DNA of 64,000 nucleotides from Actinobacteria bacterium 69-20 (GCA_001897425.1 MKSW01000013.1:1-64000); one strand, 5' to 3'. Counted from the first letter of the stretch, positions 35,406 through 47,533 are shown. The notes: generated by a model from the sequence alone, not told the origin. A program made the numbers and translations.

Positions 35406-35422
35406 CGCCTATGACGACGTTC
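35406..35422 (+). repeat. Dispersed repeat copy between prs and threonine aldolase
   Basis: Reads CGCCTATGACGACGTTC and continues with a GC-rich arm pair (GCGCGC, then GCCGCGCGG). The ATG inside it would give the aldolase a 25-residue N-terminal extension. Confidence 0.6.
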
Positions 35423-35485
35423 GCGCGCTGCCGCGCGGCCGGGCTGCCGACCGAGGCGGCCGAGCCCTGCGGCAGAATCCTCGGA

Positions 35486-36535
35486 GTGACCACACTGCAC
35501 GATCCGTCGATCATCTCCTTCGCTTCCGATAACTACGCCGGAGTCCATCCCGAGGCGCTCGCGGCGATCGCCGAGGCGAACGGCGGGCACCAGATCGCCT
35601 ACGGCGGCGACGTCTACACCGCGCACCTGCAGACCGTGATCCGGCGGCTCTTCGGCGAGAGTGCGCACATCTGGCCGGTTTTCAACGGCACCGGCGCGAA
35701 CGTGGTGGCGCTGCAGGCGATGTCGCCGAGGTGGGGCGGGGTGGTGTGCGCCGAGACCGCGCATATCAATACCGATGAGAACGGTGCGCCGGAACGCATG
35801 GCGGGCCTGAAGATGATGACGGTGCCGACCCCGGACGGGAAGCTGACGCCGGAGCTGATCGACCGCCAGGCGTGGGGTTTCGGCGACGAGCACCGGTCGC
35901 AGCCGCTGGTGCTCTCGATCAGTCAGTCCACCGAACTGGGCACGGCGTACACGCCGGACGAGCTCGCCGCGATCTGCGACCACGCCCACTCGCTCGGCAT
36001 GCACGTGCACCTCGACGGATCCCGGATCGCCAATGCCGCAGCGCATCTCGACGTTCCGCTGCGCGCGCTGACCAGCGATGTCGGCGTGGACGTGTTCTCG
36101 CTCGGCGGCACGAAGAACGGCCTGCTGTACGGCGACGCCGTGGTGGTGCTGAACCCCGAGGCGGCGACCGGCCTGGACTTCGTGCGCAAGCTCGATGCCC
36201 AGCTCGCCAGCAAGATGCGCTTCGCCTCCGCGCAGCTCATCGCCCTGTTCGACGGGGACCTGTGGCTCCGCTCCGCACGGCACGCCAACGAGATGGCGCA
36301 GCGCCTGGCGGCCGGTGTGGCACCGCTCGCCGGTGTGCGCGTGACGCAGCGGGTGGAGTCGAACGCGGTCTTCGCGCGCTTGGACGCCGCGGTGGCAGAG
36401 CGACTGCGGAAACGCTTCCGCTTTTACGACTGGAGCACCGGGGACGGCGAGGTGCGCTGGATGTGCGCCTTCGATACCCGGCCCGAGCACGTCGACGCCT
36501 TCGTCGCGGCGCTGGCGGAGGAACTCGCCCGTTAA
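35486..36535 (+). CDS. ltaE: Low-specificity L-threonine aldolase
   Basis: A PLP enzyme of the beta-eliminating lyase family, cleaving threonine or allo-threonine to glycine and acetaldehyde. Landmarks: FASDNYAGVHPEA at the N terminus, HINTDENGAPE, HLDGSRIANAA with the PLP aspartate, and the Schiff-base lysine in SLGGTKNG. GTG at 35486 places the start just before the conserved domain; an in-frame ATG at 35411 lies in the dispersed repeat and would add an unconserved tail. Expected length is about 350 residues, as here. Confidence 0.9.
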   Translation: MTTLHDPSIISFASDNYAGVHPEALAAIAEANGGHQIAYGGDVYTAHLQTVIRRLFGESAHIWPVFNGTGANVVALQAMSPRWGGVVCAETAHINTDENGAPERMAGLKMMTVPTPDGKLTPELIDRQAWGFGDEHRSQPLVLSISQSTELGTAYTPDELAAICDHAHSLGMHVHLDGSRIANAAAHLDVPLRALTSDVGVDVFSLGGTKNGLLYGDAVVVLNPEAATGLDFVRKLDAQLASKMRFASAQLIALFDGDLWLRSARHANEMAQRLAAGVAPLAGVRVTQRVESNAVFARLDAAVAERLRKRFRFYDWSTGDGEVRWMCAFDTRPEHVDAFVAALAEELAR

Positions 36536-36759
36536 GCCGGCCCCTCGGGTGCTGTAAACTACTCGGGTTGCCTCGGCGAGGGCGGCCCTTCTGACAAACA
36601 TTGGGGCCAGCCGTGATCGGCGCGGTGGGTTCGCCCGCGCGCCGCCACGTCATCCTGCGGCGCGGCGACGGTGGTATCGCAACGAACGACGTCACAGGCG
36701 GTTCCACGGGACCGGACGCGATACCGACAGCGAACAGACCCACCCAGGAAGGCATCACC

Positions 36760-37371
36760 ATGACGGACACCATCCGCCTCGTCGGCGAGAAGCGCACCGA
36801 ATTCGGCAAGGGTGCCGCGCGCCGCGCTCGCGCCGCGGGCCTCGTGCCGGCGGTCCTGTACGGCCACGGCTCGGAGACCCACCATTTCACCCTGCCGGCC
36901 CGCGAGTTCGCCCGCGCGGTCAAGGGTGACGCGAACCGCGTGCTGACGGTCGTCGTCGACGGCGAAGAGCACCTGGCGCTGCCGCGCGCCGTCGTGCGCC
37001 ACCCGATCAAGGACTATTTCCAGCACGTGGACCTGCTGATCGTGCGCCGCGGCGAGAAGGTCACCGTCGACGTGCCGGTGCACCTGGTCGGCGAGGCCGC
37101 ACCCGGCACCCTCGTGCTGCATGAGACCACGCAACTCGCGATCGACGTGGACGCGCTGGCGATCCCGGAGCGCCTGGAGGTGTCGCTGGACGGGCTGGAC
37201 GCGGGCGACATCGTGCATGCCGGGTCGGTGGCGCTGCCGGCCGGAGCCACCCTGGTGACGGACGCGGAGACCGTGGTCGTCGCCGTCCAGACGCCGGTGG
37301 CCATCGAGGAACCGGAGCCCGAGGCAGCGGCGGTCACCACTGCGGAAGCCGCGCCCGCCGCCGAAAGCTGA
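36760..37371 (+). CDS. rplY: 50S ribosomal protein L25 (general stress protein CTC form)
   Basis: A 203-residue L25/TL5/CTC-type protein that binds 5S rRNA. The N-terminal L25 domain ([22 protein letters not shown]) is followed by the beta-rich CTC domain and an acidic Ala/Glu tail. ATG at 36760 has AGGAAGG upstream; the longer frame from 36601 covers the leader. pth starts 13 bp downstream, the standard rplY-pth pair. The 224-bp leader upstream shows no recognisable riboswitch. Confidence 0.95.
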   Translation: MTDTIRLVGEKRTEFGKGAARRARAAGLVPAVLYGHGSETHHFTLPAREFARAVKGDANRVLTVVVDGEEHLALPRAVVRHPIKDYFQHVDLLIVRRGEKVTVDVPVHLVGEAAPGTLVLHETTQLAIDVDALAIPERLEVSLDGLDAGDIVHAGSVALPAGATLVTDAETVVVAVQTPVAIEEPEPEAAAVTTAEAAPAAES

Positions 37372-37384
37372 TACCGCGCACCCG

Positions 37385-37969
37385 ATGTCGACCAATGCCA
37401 TGCTGATCGTCGGGCTCGGTAATCCGGGCCCGACGTACGCGGGCAATCGGCACAACGTCGGCGCCATGGTGGTCGACGTACTCGCGAGCCGGATCGGTGA
37501 GCGGTTCCGTTCGCACAAGGCCGGCGCCGACGTCGCCGAGGGCCGCGCGGCGATCGGCGGGCCGCGCCTCATCCTGGCGAAACCGCGTTCGTACATGAAC
37601 GTGTCGGGTGGTCCGGTTGCCGCGCTGCTGCGCTTCTACACGCTGCCGGCCGAGTCGCTGATCGTCGTGCATGACGACTTGGACATCCCGTACGGGGCGG
37701 TGCGGATGAAGCAGGGCGGCGGCGAGGGCGGTCACAACGGGCTCCGGTCGATCAGTTCGGCGATCGGCAGCCGTAACTATCTGCGGGTGCGGGTCGGAAT
37801 CGGGCGCCCGCCGGGCCGGATGAACCCGGCGGACTTCGTGCTACACGACTTCTCGTCCGCCGAAAGAGCTGATCTGGCAGTCGGTCTCGAGGACGCCGCG
37901 GACGCGGCGCTGATGCTCGTGACCGACGGACTCACCGCGACACAGAACCGGTGGCACGGCGCGCCCTGA
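37385..37969 (+). CDS. pth: Peptidyl-tRNA hydrolase
   Basis: A 194-residue enzyme that frees tRNA from prematurely released peptidyl-tRNA. Conserved residues: [17 protein letters not shown] with catalytic His23, the asparagine in [10 protein letters not shown], and HDDLDIPYG with the acidic partner. It is co-transcribed with rplY. Confidence 0.96.
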   Translation: MSTNAMLIVGLGNPGPTYAGNRHNVGAMVVDVLASRIGERFRSHKAGADVAEGRAAIGGPRLILAKPRSYMNVSGGPVAALLRFYTLPAESLIVVHDDLDIPYGAVRMKQGGGEGGHNGLRSISSAIGSRNYLRVRVGIGRPPGRMNPADFVLHDFSSAERADLAVGLEDAADAALMLVTDGLTATQNRWHGAP

Positions 37970-38003
37970 GCCCTGGCTCGGCCTCGGGCGCTCTTCGGGG
38001 CTA

Positions 38004-39746
38004 CTACTTCGGGAGGAGCGCGGCGGCGGCGGAGCGGCGGATCTTCCCGGACGGGGTCTTCGGCAGACTGCCGGCCGGGACCACCACGACCAGGGACGGA
38101 CGCACCCCTATCCGTGACGTCACGGCCGCGCGCACTTCCGTTGTGATGCGGGCATTCTCGACTTCATCATCGGCCGAACGCGATTCCACGATCACCGCGA
38201 ACGTCTCACGCCTGGCGCCCGCGTCGATACGCACCGCCGCGACGTTTCCGGCCCGTACGCCGGGTACGGTCTGCGCCACCCGCTCGATATCGGTCGGGTA
38301 GATGTTCCGTCCGCCCATGATGATCACGTCCTTGGCGCGGCCGCAGACCACTACCACGCCATCGACGAGGTAGCCGAGATCGCCGGTATCCAACCAGCCG
38401 TCCGCGCCGCGCGTCGGGGAGGGCCCGTCCACCGTCACGTACCGCTCGGTGATGGACTCGCCGCGCAGCATGATGGTGCCGACTTCCCTGTCGCCGCACC
38501 GTGTTCCGTCGGAGGTGCGGACCTCCACCTCGATCCCGGGCAACGGCCTGCCCAGCAGCGGGAACTGCCGGACGGGGTGCGCCTCGCCGGGTAGCGCGCC
38601 GTTCGCCGGCGGCGCGGGCTCGGACCCCGAAAGGTCCGCGGTGGCTCCGATTTCGATCGATTGCTCCGCGCCGCGCGCGGCGCGATCAGCGTCATCGGCG
38701 GTGATCGGTATCGCCCGGTCGCTCTCCTCCAGGGCGGCCGCGTCGACCGTGTCGATCGCCAGCGGAGTGCCCCACTGGTGGAACGAGATGCCCAGCGTGG
38801 CCTCCGCCATGCCGTAGGCGGGGACCACCGCGGTCCCGCGCAGCCCGAATGGCTCCCCCGCCGCCAGGAAGGCCCGGGCGGCGCTCACATCGATCGGTTC
38901 GGCGCCGTCGAGGGCGAACCGCAGCGACGTCAGGTCCAGCCCCTCGGCCCGGGGCAGCACTCGGGCGGCCAGCGCGTACGCGAAATCCGGTGCGGCAGTG
39001 ATCGTTCCGCGATAGCTGCTGATGAGTTCGAGCCACATCAGCGGGGACCGGAGGAAGTCGGTGGGCGTGGCCTTGACGAGCTCGATCCCGCGGCACATGG
39101 GCAGCGTCAGGAATCCGACCATGCCCATGTCGTGGAACAGCGGCAGCCAGGAGACCATCACCTCCCGCTCCGGGTCGATCTCCGCGGCCTGTGACATAGC
39201 GGAGATGTTCGCCCAGAGGTTGCGATGGGTGATCTGCACGGCCTTCGGTGTGGCGGTCGAGCCCGAGGTGAGCTGCAGCAGGGCGGTGGCGTCCTCGGAC
39301 GCGTGCACCGGCTCGGCGGACGCCTCACCGGCCCGCATCGAGTCGGCGGTCACCGTGACAAAGCCACTGCCGGACAGCATCTCGGCGACCGACGTGAACG
39401 GCTCGCCGACGATCACTACCCGTGCGCCGATCATGGTGAGGACGGCGAGGGTTTCGGCGGCATACCGGGCGAGATCGGTTCGGGCCGTCGGCTGGTGCAG
39501 CATCGTGACCGATCCCCCGGCCAGCCACACCGCCTGCGCCGCCGGGGCGACGTCGATGGGCAGCCCGGCCAGGATCGCCACGGCCGAACCCGACTGGACG
39601 CCGGCCTCGCTGAGCACCGCCGCACCGCGCCGCGCCGTCTCGTGGATCTCCGCCCACCGCGTACGCACGGGCGCGGTCGGGACCCCGGTGGTGATGCCCT
39701 TGGTCGACCGTGCCGCCGCAACCAAACCCTGCGAAAAGCGACTCAT
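38004..39746 (-). CDS. Fatty-acyl-AMP ligase / acyl-CoA synthetase (Pks16/FadD-like)
   Basis: A 580-residue adenylate-forming enzyme. A3 loop is LTSGSTATPKAVQITHRN, A5 is YGMAEATLG, A7/A8 are WLDTGDLGYLVDG and GRAKDVIIMGGRNIYP, and the A10 lysine is in PKTPSGKIRR. An insert around residues 340-400 resembles the region that makes FAAL enzymes pass acyl-AMP to carrier proteins rather than to CoA. It sits beside pth, like Rv1013 (pks16) in M. tuberculosis, and probably serves lipid synthesis. Confidence 0.85.
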   Translation of the reverse strand: MSRFSQGLVAAARSTKGITTGVPTAPVRTRWAEIHETARRGAAVLSEAGVQSGSAVAILAGLPIDVAPAAQAVWLAGGSVTMLHQPTARTDLARYAAETLAVLTMIGARVVIVGEPFTSVAEMLSGSGFVTVTADSMRAGEASAEPVHASEDATALLQLTSGSTATPKAVQITHRNLWANISAMSQAAEIDPEREVMVSWLPLFHDMGMVGFLTLPMCRGIELVKATPTDFLRSPLMWLELISSYRGTITAAPDFAYALAARVLPRAEGLDLTSLRFALDGAEPIDVSAARAFLAAGEPFGLRGTAVVPAYGMAEATLGISFHQWGTPLAIDTVDAAALEESDRAIPITADDADRAARGAEQSIEIGATADLSGSEPAPPANGALPGEAHPVRQFPLLGRPLPGIEVEVRTSDGTRCGDREVGTIMLRGESITERYVTVDGPSPTRGADGWLDTGDLGYLVDGVVVVCGRAKDVIIMGGRNIYPTDIERVAQTVPGVRAGNVAAVRIDAGARRETFAVIVESRSADDEVENARITTEVRAAVTSRIGVRPSLVVVVPAGSLPKTPSGKIRRSAAAALLPK

Positions 39747-39790
39747 AGCGGGCAGATTACCGTCGAGTGATGTCTGTCGAGGAGGCCGCC

Positions 39791-40669
39791 ATGCCCAGCC
39801 CGAGCATCACCGTCGTCGGCAGCATCAACATGGACCTGGTGGCGTCGACGGAGTCGTTGCCGCAGCCCGGACAGACCGTGCTCGGCCGCAGTTTTGCGAC
39901 GGTGCCCGGCGGCAAGGGCTCCAATCAGGCGATCGCTGCGTCGCGCGCCGGCGGCGACGTCTCGTTCGTCGGTGCGGTGGGGTCGGATTCCTTCGCCGAC
40001 CCACTCGTGGAGACACTGGCTGACGCCGGGGTGCGGACCGGTCGAGTGCGGCGCGTCGAGGGGGCCAGCGGGATCGCCTCGATCAGCGTCGCGGCAGACG
40101 GCGAGAACACGATCATCGTGATTCCCGGGGCGAACGGGCTGCTGACCGAGCTGACTGACGCGGACCTCTCGCTCATTGCGGGTTCGCGCATGGTGGTCCT
40201 GCAGCTCGAGATCCCTGTGAACACTGTCATTCTCGCCGCCCGGGCGGCCCACGACGCCGCGATACCGGTGCTGCTCAACCCGTCACCCGTGCAGGAGCTG
40301 CCGGCGGAGCTGCTGCGCGCCGTCACGTTCTTGGTGGTCAACGAGGGCGAGGCCGCGGCGCTCGGCGACGCAACCCTTGCCGCCGTGCCGCATGTCGTCA
40401 CGACCCTCGGTGCCCGAGGAGCGCGGTTCCGTGGCCCCTCGGGAGAGAGGATCGACGTACCTGCCCCGCGCATTGATCCGGTCGATACCACCGGCGCCGG
40501 CGACGCGTTCGCCGGAGCCCTCGCTGTCCTTCTCGCCGAGGGTGCGAATCCGCGGTCGGCCTTGCAGCACGCGTGCGCAGCGGGCGCACTCGCCACGACG
40601 GTGCCGGGCGCCTCGAGTTCGTCACCGATGCGGGCCGCGATCGACGACATGGTGCGGAGCAGCTACTGA
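39791..40669 (+). CDS. rbsK: Ribokinase (PfkB family)
   Basis: A 292-residue sugar kinase. N-terminal GSINMDLVASTESLPQPGQT and the di-glycine VPGGKGSNQA are ribokinase-type substrate motifs, and DTTGAGDAFAGAL carries the catalytic aspartate and anion hole. GAGGAGG lies about 6 bases before the ATG at 39791, which is preferred over 39770. It is divergent from the acyl-AMP ligase gene. No ribose transporter is nearby, so it may serve nucleoside salvage. Its last codons (VRSSY) recur as degenerate DNA repeats just downstream. Confidence 0.88.
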   Translation: MPSPSITVVGSINMDLVASTESLPQPGQTVLGRSFATVPGGKGSNQAIAASRAGGDVSFVGAVGSDSFADPLVETLADAGVRTGRVRRVEGASGIASISVAADGENTIIVIPGANGLLTELTDADLSLIAGSRMVVLQLEIPVNTVILAARAAHDAAIPVLLNPSPVQELPAELLRAVTFLVVNEGEAAALGDATLAAVPHVVTTLGARGARFRGPSGERIDVPAPRIDPVDTTGAGDAFAGALAVLLAEGANPRSALQHACAAGALATTVPGASSSSPMRAAIDDMVRSSY

Positions 40670-40745
40670 CGCGTTGGTGCGGTGCACCCATCAACGTTTT
40701 GGCGCGAGCACCTACTGACGACACAGCGCGGAGCACCTACTGACG
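40654..40745 (+). repeat. Three short direct repeats at the 3' end of the ribokinase gene
   Basis: Copies of (G)CGGAGCACCTACTGACG occur at 40654-40671 (including the ribokinase stop codon, with AGC for ACC), 40704-40720 and 40728-40745. The copy spacings (49 and 25 bases) are not multiples of 3. Confidence 0.7.
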
Positions 40746-40785
40746 TCTGGACGTGAACACCCGCACACGGGGGACATGTGCCGAC

Positions 40786-42645
40786 TCAGCCCTCAAGGCG
40801 TTCCGCGATCTCGAGCCACTCGGCCTCGGTCGCGTCTAGCTCGTCCTGCAGCGCCCGAAGTTGGTCGTTGAGCTCTGCGGCCGCCGCATAGTCGGCGCCG
40901 ACCGCCGCAAGCTTGTCATGCAGACCGGATTGTTTGCGGCGCAAGGACTCCAGCCGTTTCTCGCTGCGCTGCAGCTCCTTTCGCAGCTGGCGCAACTCGG
41001 CCTGGCCGGGCCCGGCCGACGCTGCCGTGGCTGCGCCCCCGATGTCCCCGGAGTCTCCGGTGCCCCCAGTACCCTCGGCGCCGCTGCCGACCGCGGCCTG
41101 CGCTGCCGCGCCGACAGGGCGCAGGCCCGCATCTCCTGCAGACGCCACCGCCCGCCGGTCGGCGAGGTACTGCTCGACGCCGCCCGGCCGGTGCACGACC
41201 GTCCCGTTCCCCGGCAGCGCCAGCACGGTGTCCGTGACGCGCTCTATCAAGTACCGGTCGTGGCTCACCACGATGAGCGTGCCCGCCCAGGTGTCGAGCA
41301 AATCCTCGAGCGCAGCGAGGGTGTCGGTGTCGAGATCGTTCGTCGGCTCGTCGAGCAGCAGCACATTCGGTTCGGATGCCAGCACGCGAAGCAACTGCAA
41401 TCGGCGGCGCTCCCCACCGGACAGCCGCGCCACCTGTTGTCGTTGCTGCGCGGGCGTGAATCCGAATCGCTCCGCGAGTCCGGAGGCCGTCACCGACCGT
41501 CCGTCGATCTCGATGGCGCCGGCGACCTCGGTGATCGCCTCCAGCACGCGCAGGTCCGGATCGACCAGATCGGGGTCCTGATGCACGAATCCGAGCCGCA
41601 CGGTCTGGCCGCGCTTCACCCGCCCGGAATCCGGAAGCAGTTCGCCCGCAAGCACTCTGAGCAGCGTCGACTTTCCGGCGCCGTTCGGGCCGAGCACCGC
41701 GATGCGGTCCCCCGGACCGATCAGCCGGGACACGCCACGGAGCAGGACCCGACCGGTCGGCAGCGTCACCGTCACGTCCTTCAGTTCCAGGACATCCCGC
41801 CCGAGCCGGTGCCGAGCCAACGCGACGAGCGACGCCGGGTCCCGCGGCGGCGGAACGTCGGCGATGATCGCTTCCGCCGCCTCGACGCGATAGCGCGGCT
41901 TGGACGAGCGGGCCGGTGCGCCGCGACGCAGCCACGCGAGTTCCTTGCGGGCCAGGTTCCGGCGCCGTTCCTCGGTCGCGGCGGCCATCCGCGCACGCTC
42001 CGCTCGGGCGAAGATCCAATCGGAATAGGCCCCCTCGCGAATCTGTACGGTGCCGTCGACCACCTCCCAGGTAAGTCGTGCCACTGCATCCAGGAACCAT
42101 CGATCGTGGGTGACGACGACCACCGCACCGCGACGACCGGCGAGGTGACGCGCGAGCCAGTCGATGCCCTCGATATCGAGATGATTGGTCGGCTCGTCCA
42201 GGATCACCAGGTCCGCATCCGTCACCAGCGCGGCGGCCAGCGACACCCGGCGCTTCCCCCCGCCCGACAACGCGCCGATCGCGGCTTCCAGGCCGATACC
42301 CGTGAGCCCCAGCCCGTCGAGCACCGCGCGGATCGAGGCATCGGACGCCCACACGTGATCCCGGTCCGCGCTCACCCCCAGGACGACGTCACGCACGGTC
42401 GCGTCGTCCCGGAACTCGGCCGACTGACCGACCATGACGACTGTCGCGCCACGCGCGATCGCGACCCTCCCGGCATCGGGCTGCCGCAGGCCGGCGAGGA
42501 CTCGGAGCAGCGTCGTCTTGCCGGCGCCGTTCAGCCCCAGCACACCGATCCGGTCACCGGTCTGGATGCCGAGCGAGACGCCGTCCAGCAGCGCTCGCTC
42601 GGACGTCCGCACCGTGATCGTCTCGGCGGACACGATCACCGCCAT
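40786..42645 (-). CDS. ABC-F family ATPase (Uup/EttA-like)
   Basis: A 619-residue soluble protein with two ABC domains: Walker A GLNGAGKTT (about 37-45) and GPNGAGKST (about 322), signatures LSGGGKRR and LSGGERRR, and LLDEPTNDLDTDT. There is no membrane domain. The inter-domain linker carries the basic P-site-tRNA interaction region, and the C terminus has a coiled coil (about 550-615), as in Uup. ABC-F proteins act on the ribosome or on DNA replication intermediates; some give antibiotic resistance. Next to ispE and rsmA a housekeeping role is likely. Confidence 0.88.
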   Translation of the reverse strand: MAVIVSAETITVRTSERALLDGVSLGIQTGDRIGVLGLNGAGKTTLLRVLAGLRQPDAGRVAIARGATVVMVGQSAEFRDDATVRDVVLGVSADRDHVWASDASIRAVLDGLGLTGIGLEAAIGALSGGGKRRVSLAAALVTDADLVILDEPTNHLDIEGIDWLARHLAGRRGAVVVVTHDRWFLDAVARLTWEVVDGTVQIREGAYSDWIFARAERARMAAATEERRRNLARKELAWLRRGAPARSSKPRYRVEAAEAIIADVPPPRDPASLVALARHRLGRDVLELKDVTVTLPTGRVLLRGVSRLIGPGDRIAVLGPNGAGKSTLLRVLAGELLPDSGRVKRGQTVRLGFVHQDPDLVDPDLRVLEAITEVAGAIEIDGRSVTASGLAERFGFTPAQQRQQVARLSGGERRRLQLLRVLASEPNVLLLDEPTNDLDTDTLAALEDLLDTWAGTLIVVSHDRYLIERVTDTVLALPGNGTVVHRPGGVEQYLADRRAVASAGDAGLRPVGAAAQAAVGSGAEGTGGTGDSGDIGGAATAASAGPGQAELRQLRKELQRSEKRLESLRRKQSGLHDKLAAVGADYAAAAELNDQLRALQDELDATEAEWLEIAERLEG

Positions 42646-42706
42646 GCGCTATCTGCACCGTCCGCTCTCTGCTCCGTCGCGCCGCACACGCTCCCGCGAC
42701 ACGTGC

Positions 42707-43624
42707 TCACTCGCTGCCGACCACTCGCGCACCGGGCACCGGTCCGGAGGCCAGCTGGACCGCGCGGCAGGTGCCTGACCCGGCGAGTTCGGCCGCGACT
42801 TTCTCGGCCGCCTCGCGACTGGCCGCTAACAGCGCGATGGTGGGACCCGCACCGACCACCACGGCTGCCAGTGCGCCGGCGTCGAGCCCCGCCCGGCGCG
42901 TCTGCCGTAGCGCCGGCATGAGGCTGATCGCGGCGGGCTCGAAGTCGTTGGCGAGATGCTCTGCGACGCGCGTCGGATCGCCCGATCCGAGCGCGGCCAA
43001 GATATCGCGAACGTCGCCGGCATGTCGCGACGACCCGGAGGCCCGCAGCCTGTCGATCTGGGCCATGGCGGTAGGCGCTGCGAGCCGTGTGCCGGCCATG
43101 GCGAGGACCCAGTGCAGCGGCGTTCGCGCCAGCACGGGCGACAGCCGCTCGTCCCCGCCAGCACCGAGCGCCGTCCCGCCGGACAGCGAAAACGGCACGC
43201 CTGGTCGGATTTCGGCGCCGATTGCGGCGAGTTCGTCGCGGCTGAGATCGGCACCCCAGAGCGCGGCACAGCCGACCAGCGCGCCGGCCGCGTCGGCACT
43301 GGCACCCGCGAGCCCGACCCCGACCGGGATCCGCTTGGTGATCTCGATCGACACGGCTGCGGCGACACCGAGGTGATCGGCGAAGGTACGCGCCGCAGCA
43401 CCGGCGACATTCTGCACATCCTCGGGCGCGCCGCGCGCCCCGGTCGTGGTCACGCGCAACCGTGCCGCACGCGTGATCACCAGCTCGTCGTAGAGGTCGA
43501 CCGCGTGCAGCACGGTGACCACATCGCGGGTACCGGTCCCGTGGGGCTCGCCGACGCCGAGGTGCAGCGGGATCGTCGCCGGCGCGTGCACCCGGACGGT
43601 GGTGACGATGGGGTGCGCCGTCAT
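42707..43624 (-). CDS. ispE: IspE-like GHMP kinase lacking catalytic residues
   Basis: By position (rsmA-ispE, ATGA overlap) and overall sequence this is 4-diphosphocytidyl-2-C-methyl-D-erythritol kinase of the MEP isoprenoid pathway, 305 residues. The ATP loop [15 protein letters not shown] (about 100-114) and [11 protein letters not shown] are kept. However, the N-terminal motif normally P-A/G-K-[IV]-N-L reads PATIPL, so the lysine is Thr17 and the asparagine Pro19; the usual DGYHEL reads TGTRDVV; and the usual G-S-D-V-P-F reads RPGVPF, replacing the aspartate with Gly142. Loss of both the Lys and the Asp considered catalytic predicts no normal kinase activity. It may be a pseudoenzyme with the real IspE elsewhere, or a diverged kinase. 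The longer frame to 43750 lies inside rsmA and is not real. Confidence 0.8.
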   Translation of the reverse strand: MTAHPIVTTVRVHAPATIPLHLGVGEPHGTGTRDVVTVLHAVDLYDELVITRAARLRVTTTGARGAPEDVQNVAGAAARTFADHLGVAAAVSIEITKRIPVGVGLAGASADAAGALVGCAALWGADLSRDELAAIGAEIRPGVPFSLSGGTALGAGGDERLSPVLARTPLHWVLAMAGTRLAAPTAMAQIDRLRASGSSRHAGDVRDILAALGSGDPTRVAEHLANDFEPAAISLMPALRQTRRAGLDAGALAAVVVGAGPTIALLAASREAAEKVAAELAGSGTCRAVQLASGPVPGARVVGSE

Positions 43625-44541
43625 GGGACGGGGCGATTCGGCAGGTCGGCGGCGGCGAGGGCGGTAGTGCGCGCCGCGGCGAGCGCCGCGAACGCGTCGA
43701 CGGCGAGCGCCTCGCCGCGCGCCGCGGGGTCGACACCGGCAGCGCGACATACCTTCTCGGCCTCCGCAGGAGATCCCGCCCAGCGCGCGAGAGCAGACCG
43801 CAGGGTCTTGCGCCGCTGCGCGAACGCCGCGTCGACCACGGCAAAGACATCGGCGGCACCCACCCCGCCGCGAGCCGGCGCCCCGCGCCGGAAGGCGACG
43901 AGCGCCGAATCTACGCCCGGCACCGGCCAGAAGATCGATCGCGACACGGAACCCGCCCGCCGCGCCGTCCCGTACCAGGCGAGCTTCACGCTCGGCGCGC
44001 CGTACGTGCGGGAGCCGGGCGCCGCGACGAGACGGTCGGCGACCTCCGTCTGGACCATGACGAGCATGTGATCGATGCTCGGGAACTCGGCGAGCAGATG
44101 AAGGATCACCGGGACCGAGACGTTGTAGGGCAGATTGGCGACGACAGCGGTCGGCGGGCGCGGCGCATCGGTAGGCAGGATCCGCAGTGCGTCCGCCGGG
44201 AGCATCGTCAGCCGCGCCGCGCGATCGCCCAGATGTCGCCGGGCGGTGTCCGGCAGCAGCCGCGCGAGGCGGGGGTCGATCTCCACCGCGGTCACCGTTC
44301 CGGCGGCCTGCAGCAAGGCAAGGGTGAGGGAGCCGAGACCGGGCCCGACCTCGAGAACATCGTCATACTCGGTGATCCCGGACGCATCGACGATGCGCCG
44401 CACGGTATTGCCGTCGTGGACGAAGTTCTGTCCCAGGGTCTTGGTGGGGCGCAAGCCGATACTCTCGGCCAGCCGGCGGATCTCGCCGGGTCCGAGCAGC
44501 CGATCAAGCGCGATGGTCACCCGTCCATCTTCACATGGCAC
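43621..44541 (-). CDS. rsmA: 16S rRNA dimethyladenosine transferase
   Basis: KsgA/RsmA, which dimethylates A1518 and A1519 of 16S rRNA during 30S maturation. Motifs: LGQNFVHD, the SAM motif [10 protein letters not shown], the acidic EID and the catalytic NLPYN. Homology to mycobacterial proteins starts near [18 protein letters not shown], so GTG at 44520 may be the true start rather than GTG at 44541. It is followed by ispE with a 4-base overlap and preceded by rpfB, as in mycobacteria. Confidence 0.95.
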   Translation of the reverse strand: MPCEDGRVTIALDRLLGPGEIRRLAESIGLRPTKTLGQNFVHDGNTVRRIVDASGITEYDDVLEVGPGLGSLTLALLQAAGTVTAVEIDPRLARLLPDTARRHLGDRAARLTMLPADALRILPTDAPRPPTAVVANLPYNVSVPVILHLLAEFPSIDHMLVMVQTEVADRLVAAPGSRTYGAPSVKLAWYGTARRAGSVSRSIFWPVPGVDSALVAFRRGAPARGGVGAADVFAVVDAAFAQRRKTLRSALARWAGSPAEAEKVCRAAGVDPAARGEALAVDAFAALAAARTTALAAADLPNRPVP

Positions 44542-44667
44542 CGACGGCCCGGATGTCGTCTCGGGCCGGGGCGGTCGGCGGCGGAATGCGAAGCGGCGGA
44601 GGCGTGACCGCTCACGCCCCCGCCGCCTTTCCGGTCCGATTCGAACCTGCTGCGCCCCGTCAGGACC

Positions 44668-46667
<2,000 letters not shown>

Positions 46668-47513
46668 TTATCCGTTTATGACGGAAATTCCATAGGTGCG
46701 CTCCGTGTTGATGGTCACAGCCCGGCAGAGCTCCTCGACGGGTATTTGTCTGATTTGCGCGAATGCGCGCACCGTATAGGGCAGCGCAAAGGGCTCGTTC
46801 CGGCGGCCGCGGAACGGGTGCGGGGTGAGGAACGGGGCGTCGGTCTCGACCATGACGAGGTCCAGCGGTGCGATCGCCGCGGCCTGCGCGAGGTCTCGGG
46901 CGTTCGTGAAGCTGACCGGTCCCGCGAAGGACATCAGGTACCCGGCGTCGGCGCATTGCCGGGCGAACTCGGCGTCACCCGAGAAGCAGTGGAAGACAAC
47001 AGTTTCCGGGGCGCCCTCGCCGCGCAGCACGTCCAGGATCGGCCGATGCGCCTGACGGTCGTGGATCATCAGAGGTTTGCCGAGGCGCTTGGCCAGGTCG
47101 ATGTGCCAGGCGAAGGCCTCCTCCTGCACCGCGTGCGGGGCGGCGTCCCAATAGAAGTCGAGGCCCGTCTCACCGATCGCGACCACGTTCGTGTCCTGCG
47201 CGAGCGATTCGATGGTGCGCCTGGCCTCCTCGTCCAGCGCATCGGCGCGGGTCGGATGCATCGCCACCGCAGCGAACAGGTGCTCATGCCATCCGGCTGC
47301 CCGCACAGCCCATCGGCACGACTCCAGGTCGTCGCCCACCGTTACCGCACCGACCACACCGACGTCCGCCGCGCGGCGCATGGCGCCGGCCACGGCCGCC
47401 GGGGTGTCCGCGCCGCATGCGTCCAGGTGCGTGTGCGCGTCGATCACCGGGAGGGGCAGCGGCTCCGGCTCAGGTGGAAGCTCCTTCGCGGCGACCGCCG
47501 GGTGGATCGGCAT
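46668..47513 (-). CDS. tatD: TatD-family metal-dependent DNase
   Basis: A 281-residue TIM-barrel hydrolase (Mg-dependent 3'-5' nuclease/deoxyribonuclease). Metal ligands are seen in VIDAHTHLD, GETGLDFYW, MIHDRQA, FHCFSGD and VETDAPFLTP. It lies between metG and rpfB, the conserved mycobacterial order. Confidence 0.94.
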   Translation of the reverse strand: MPIHPAVAAKELPPEPEPLPLPVIDAHTHLDACGADTPAAVAGAMRRAADVGVVGAVTVGDDLESCRWAVRAAGWHEHLFAAVAMHPTRADALDEEARRTIESLAQDTNVVAIGETGLDFYWDAAPHAVQEEAFAWHIDLAKRLGKPLMIHDRQAHRPILDVLRGEGAPETVVFHCFSGDAEFARQCADAGYLMSFAGPVSFTNARDLAQAAAIAPLDLVMVETDAPFLTPHPFRGRRNEPFALPYTVRAFAQIRQIPVEELCRAVTINTERTYGISVING

Positions 47514-47533
47514 CGGCTACCCACTTCTCCCGG

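Noticed and set aside
44355..44376. GAACATCGTCATACTCGG in rsmA as another copy of the dispersed repeat
   Set aside because: It encodes the conserved EYDDVLEVG segment of RsmA, so the resemblance is best explained by codon use.
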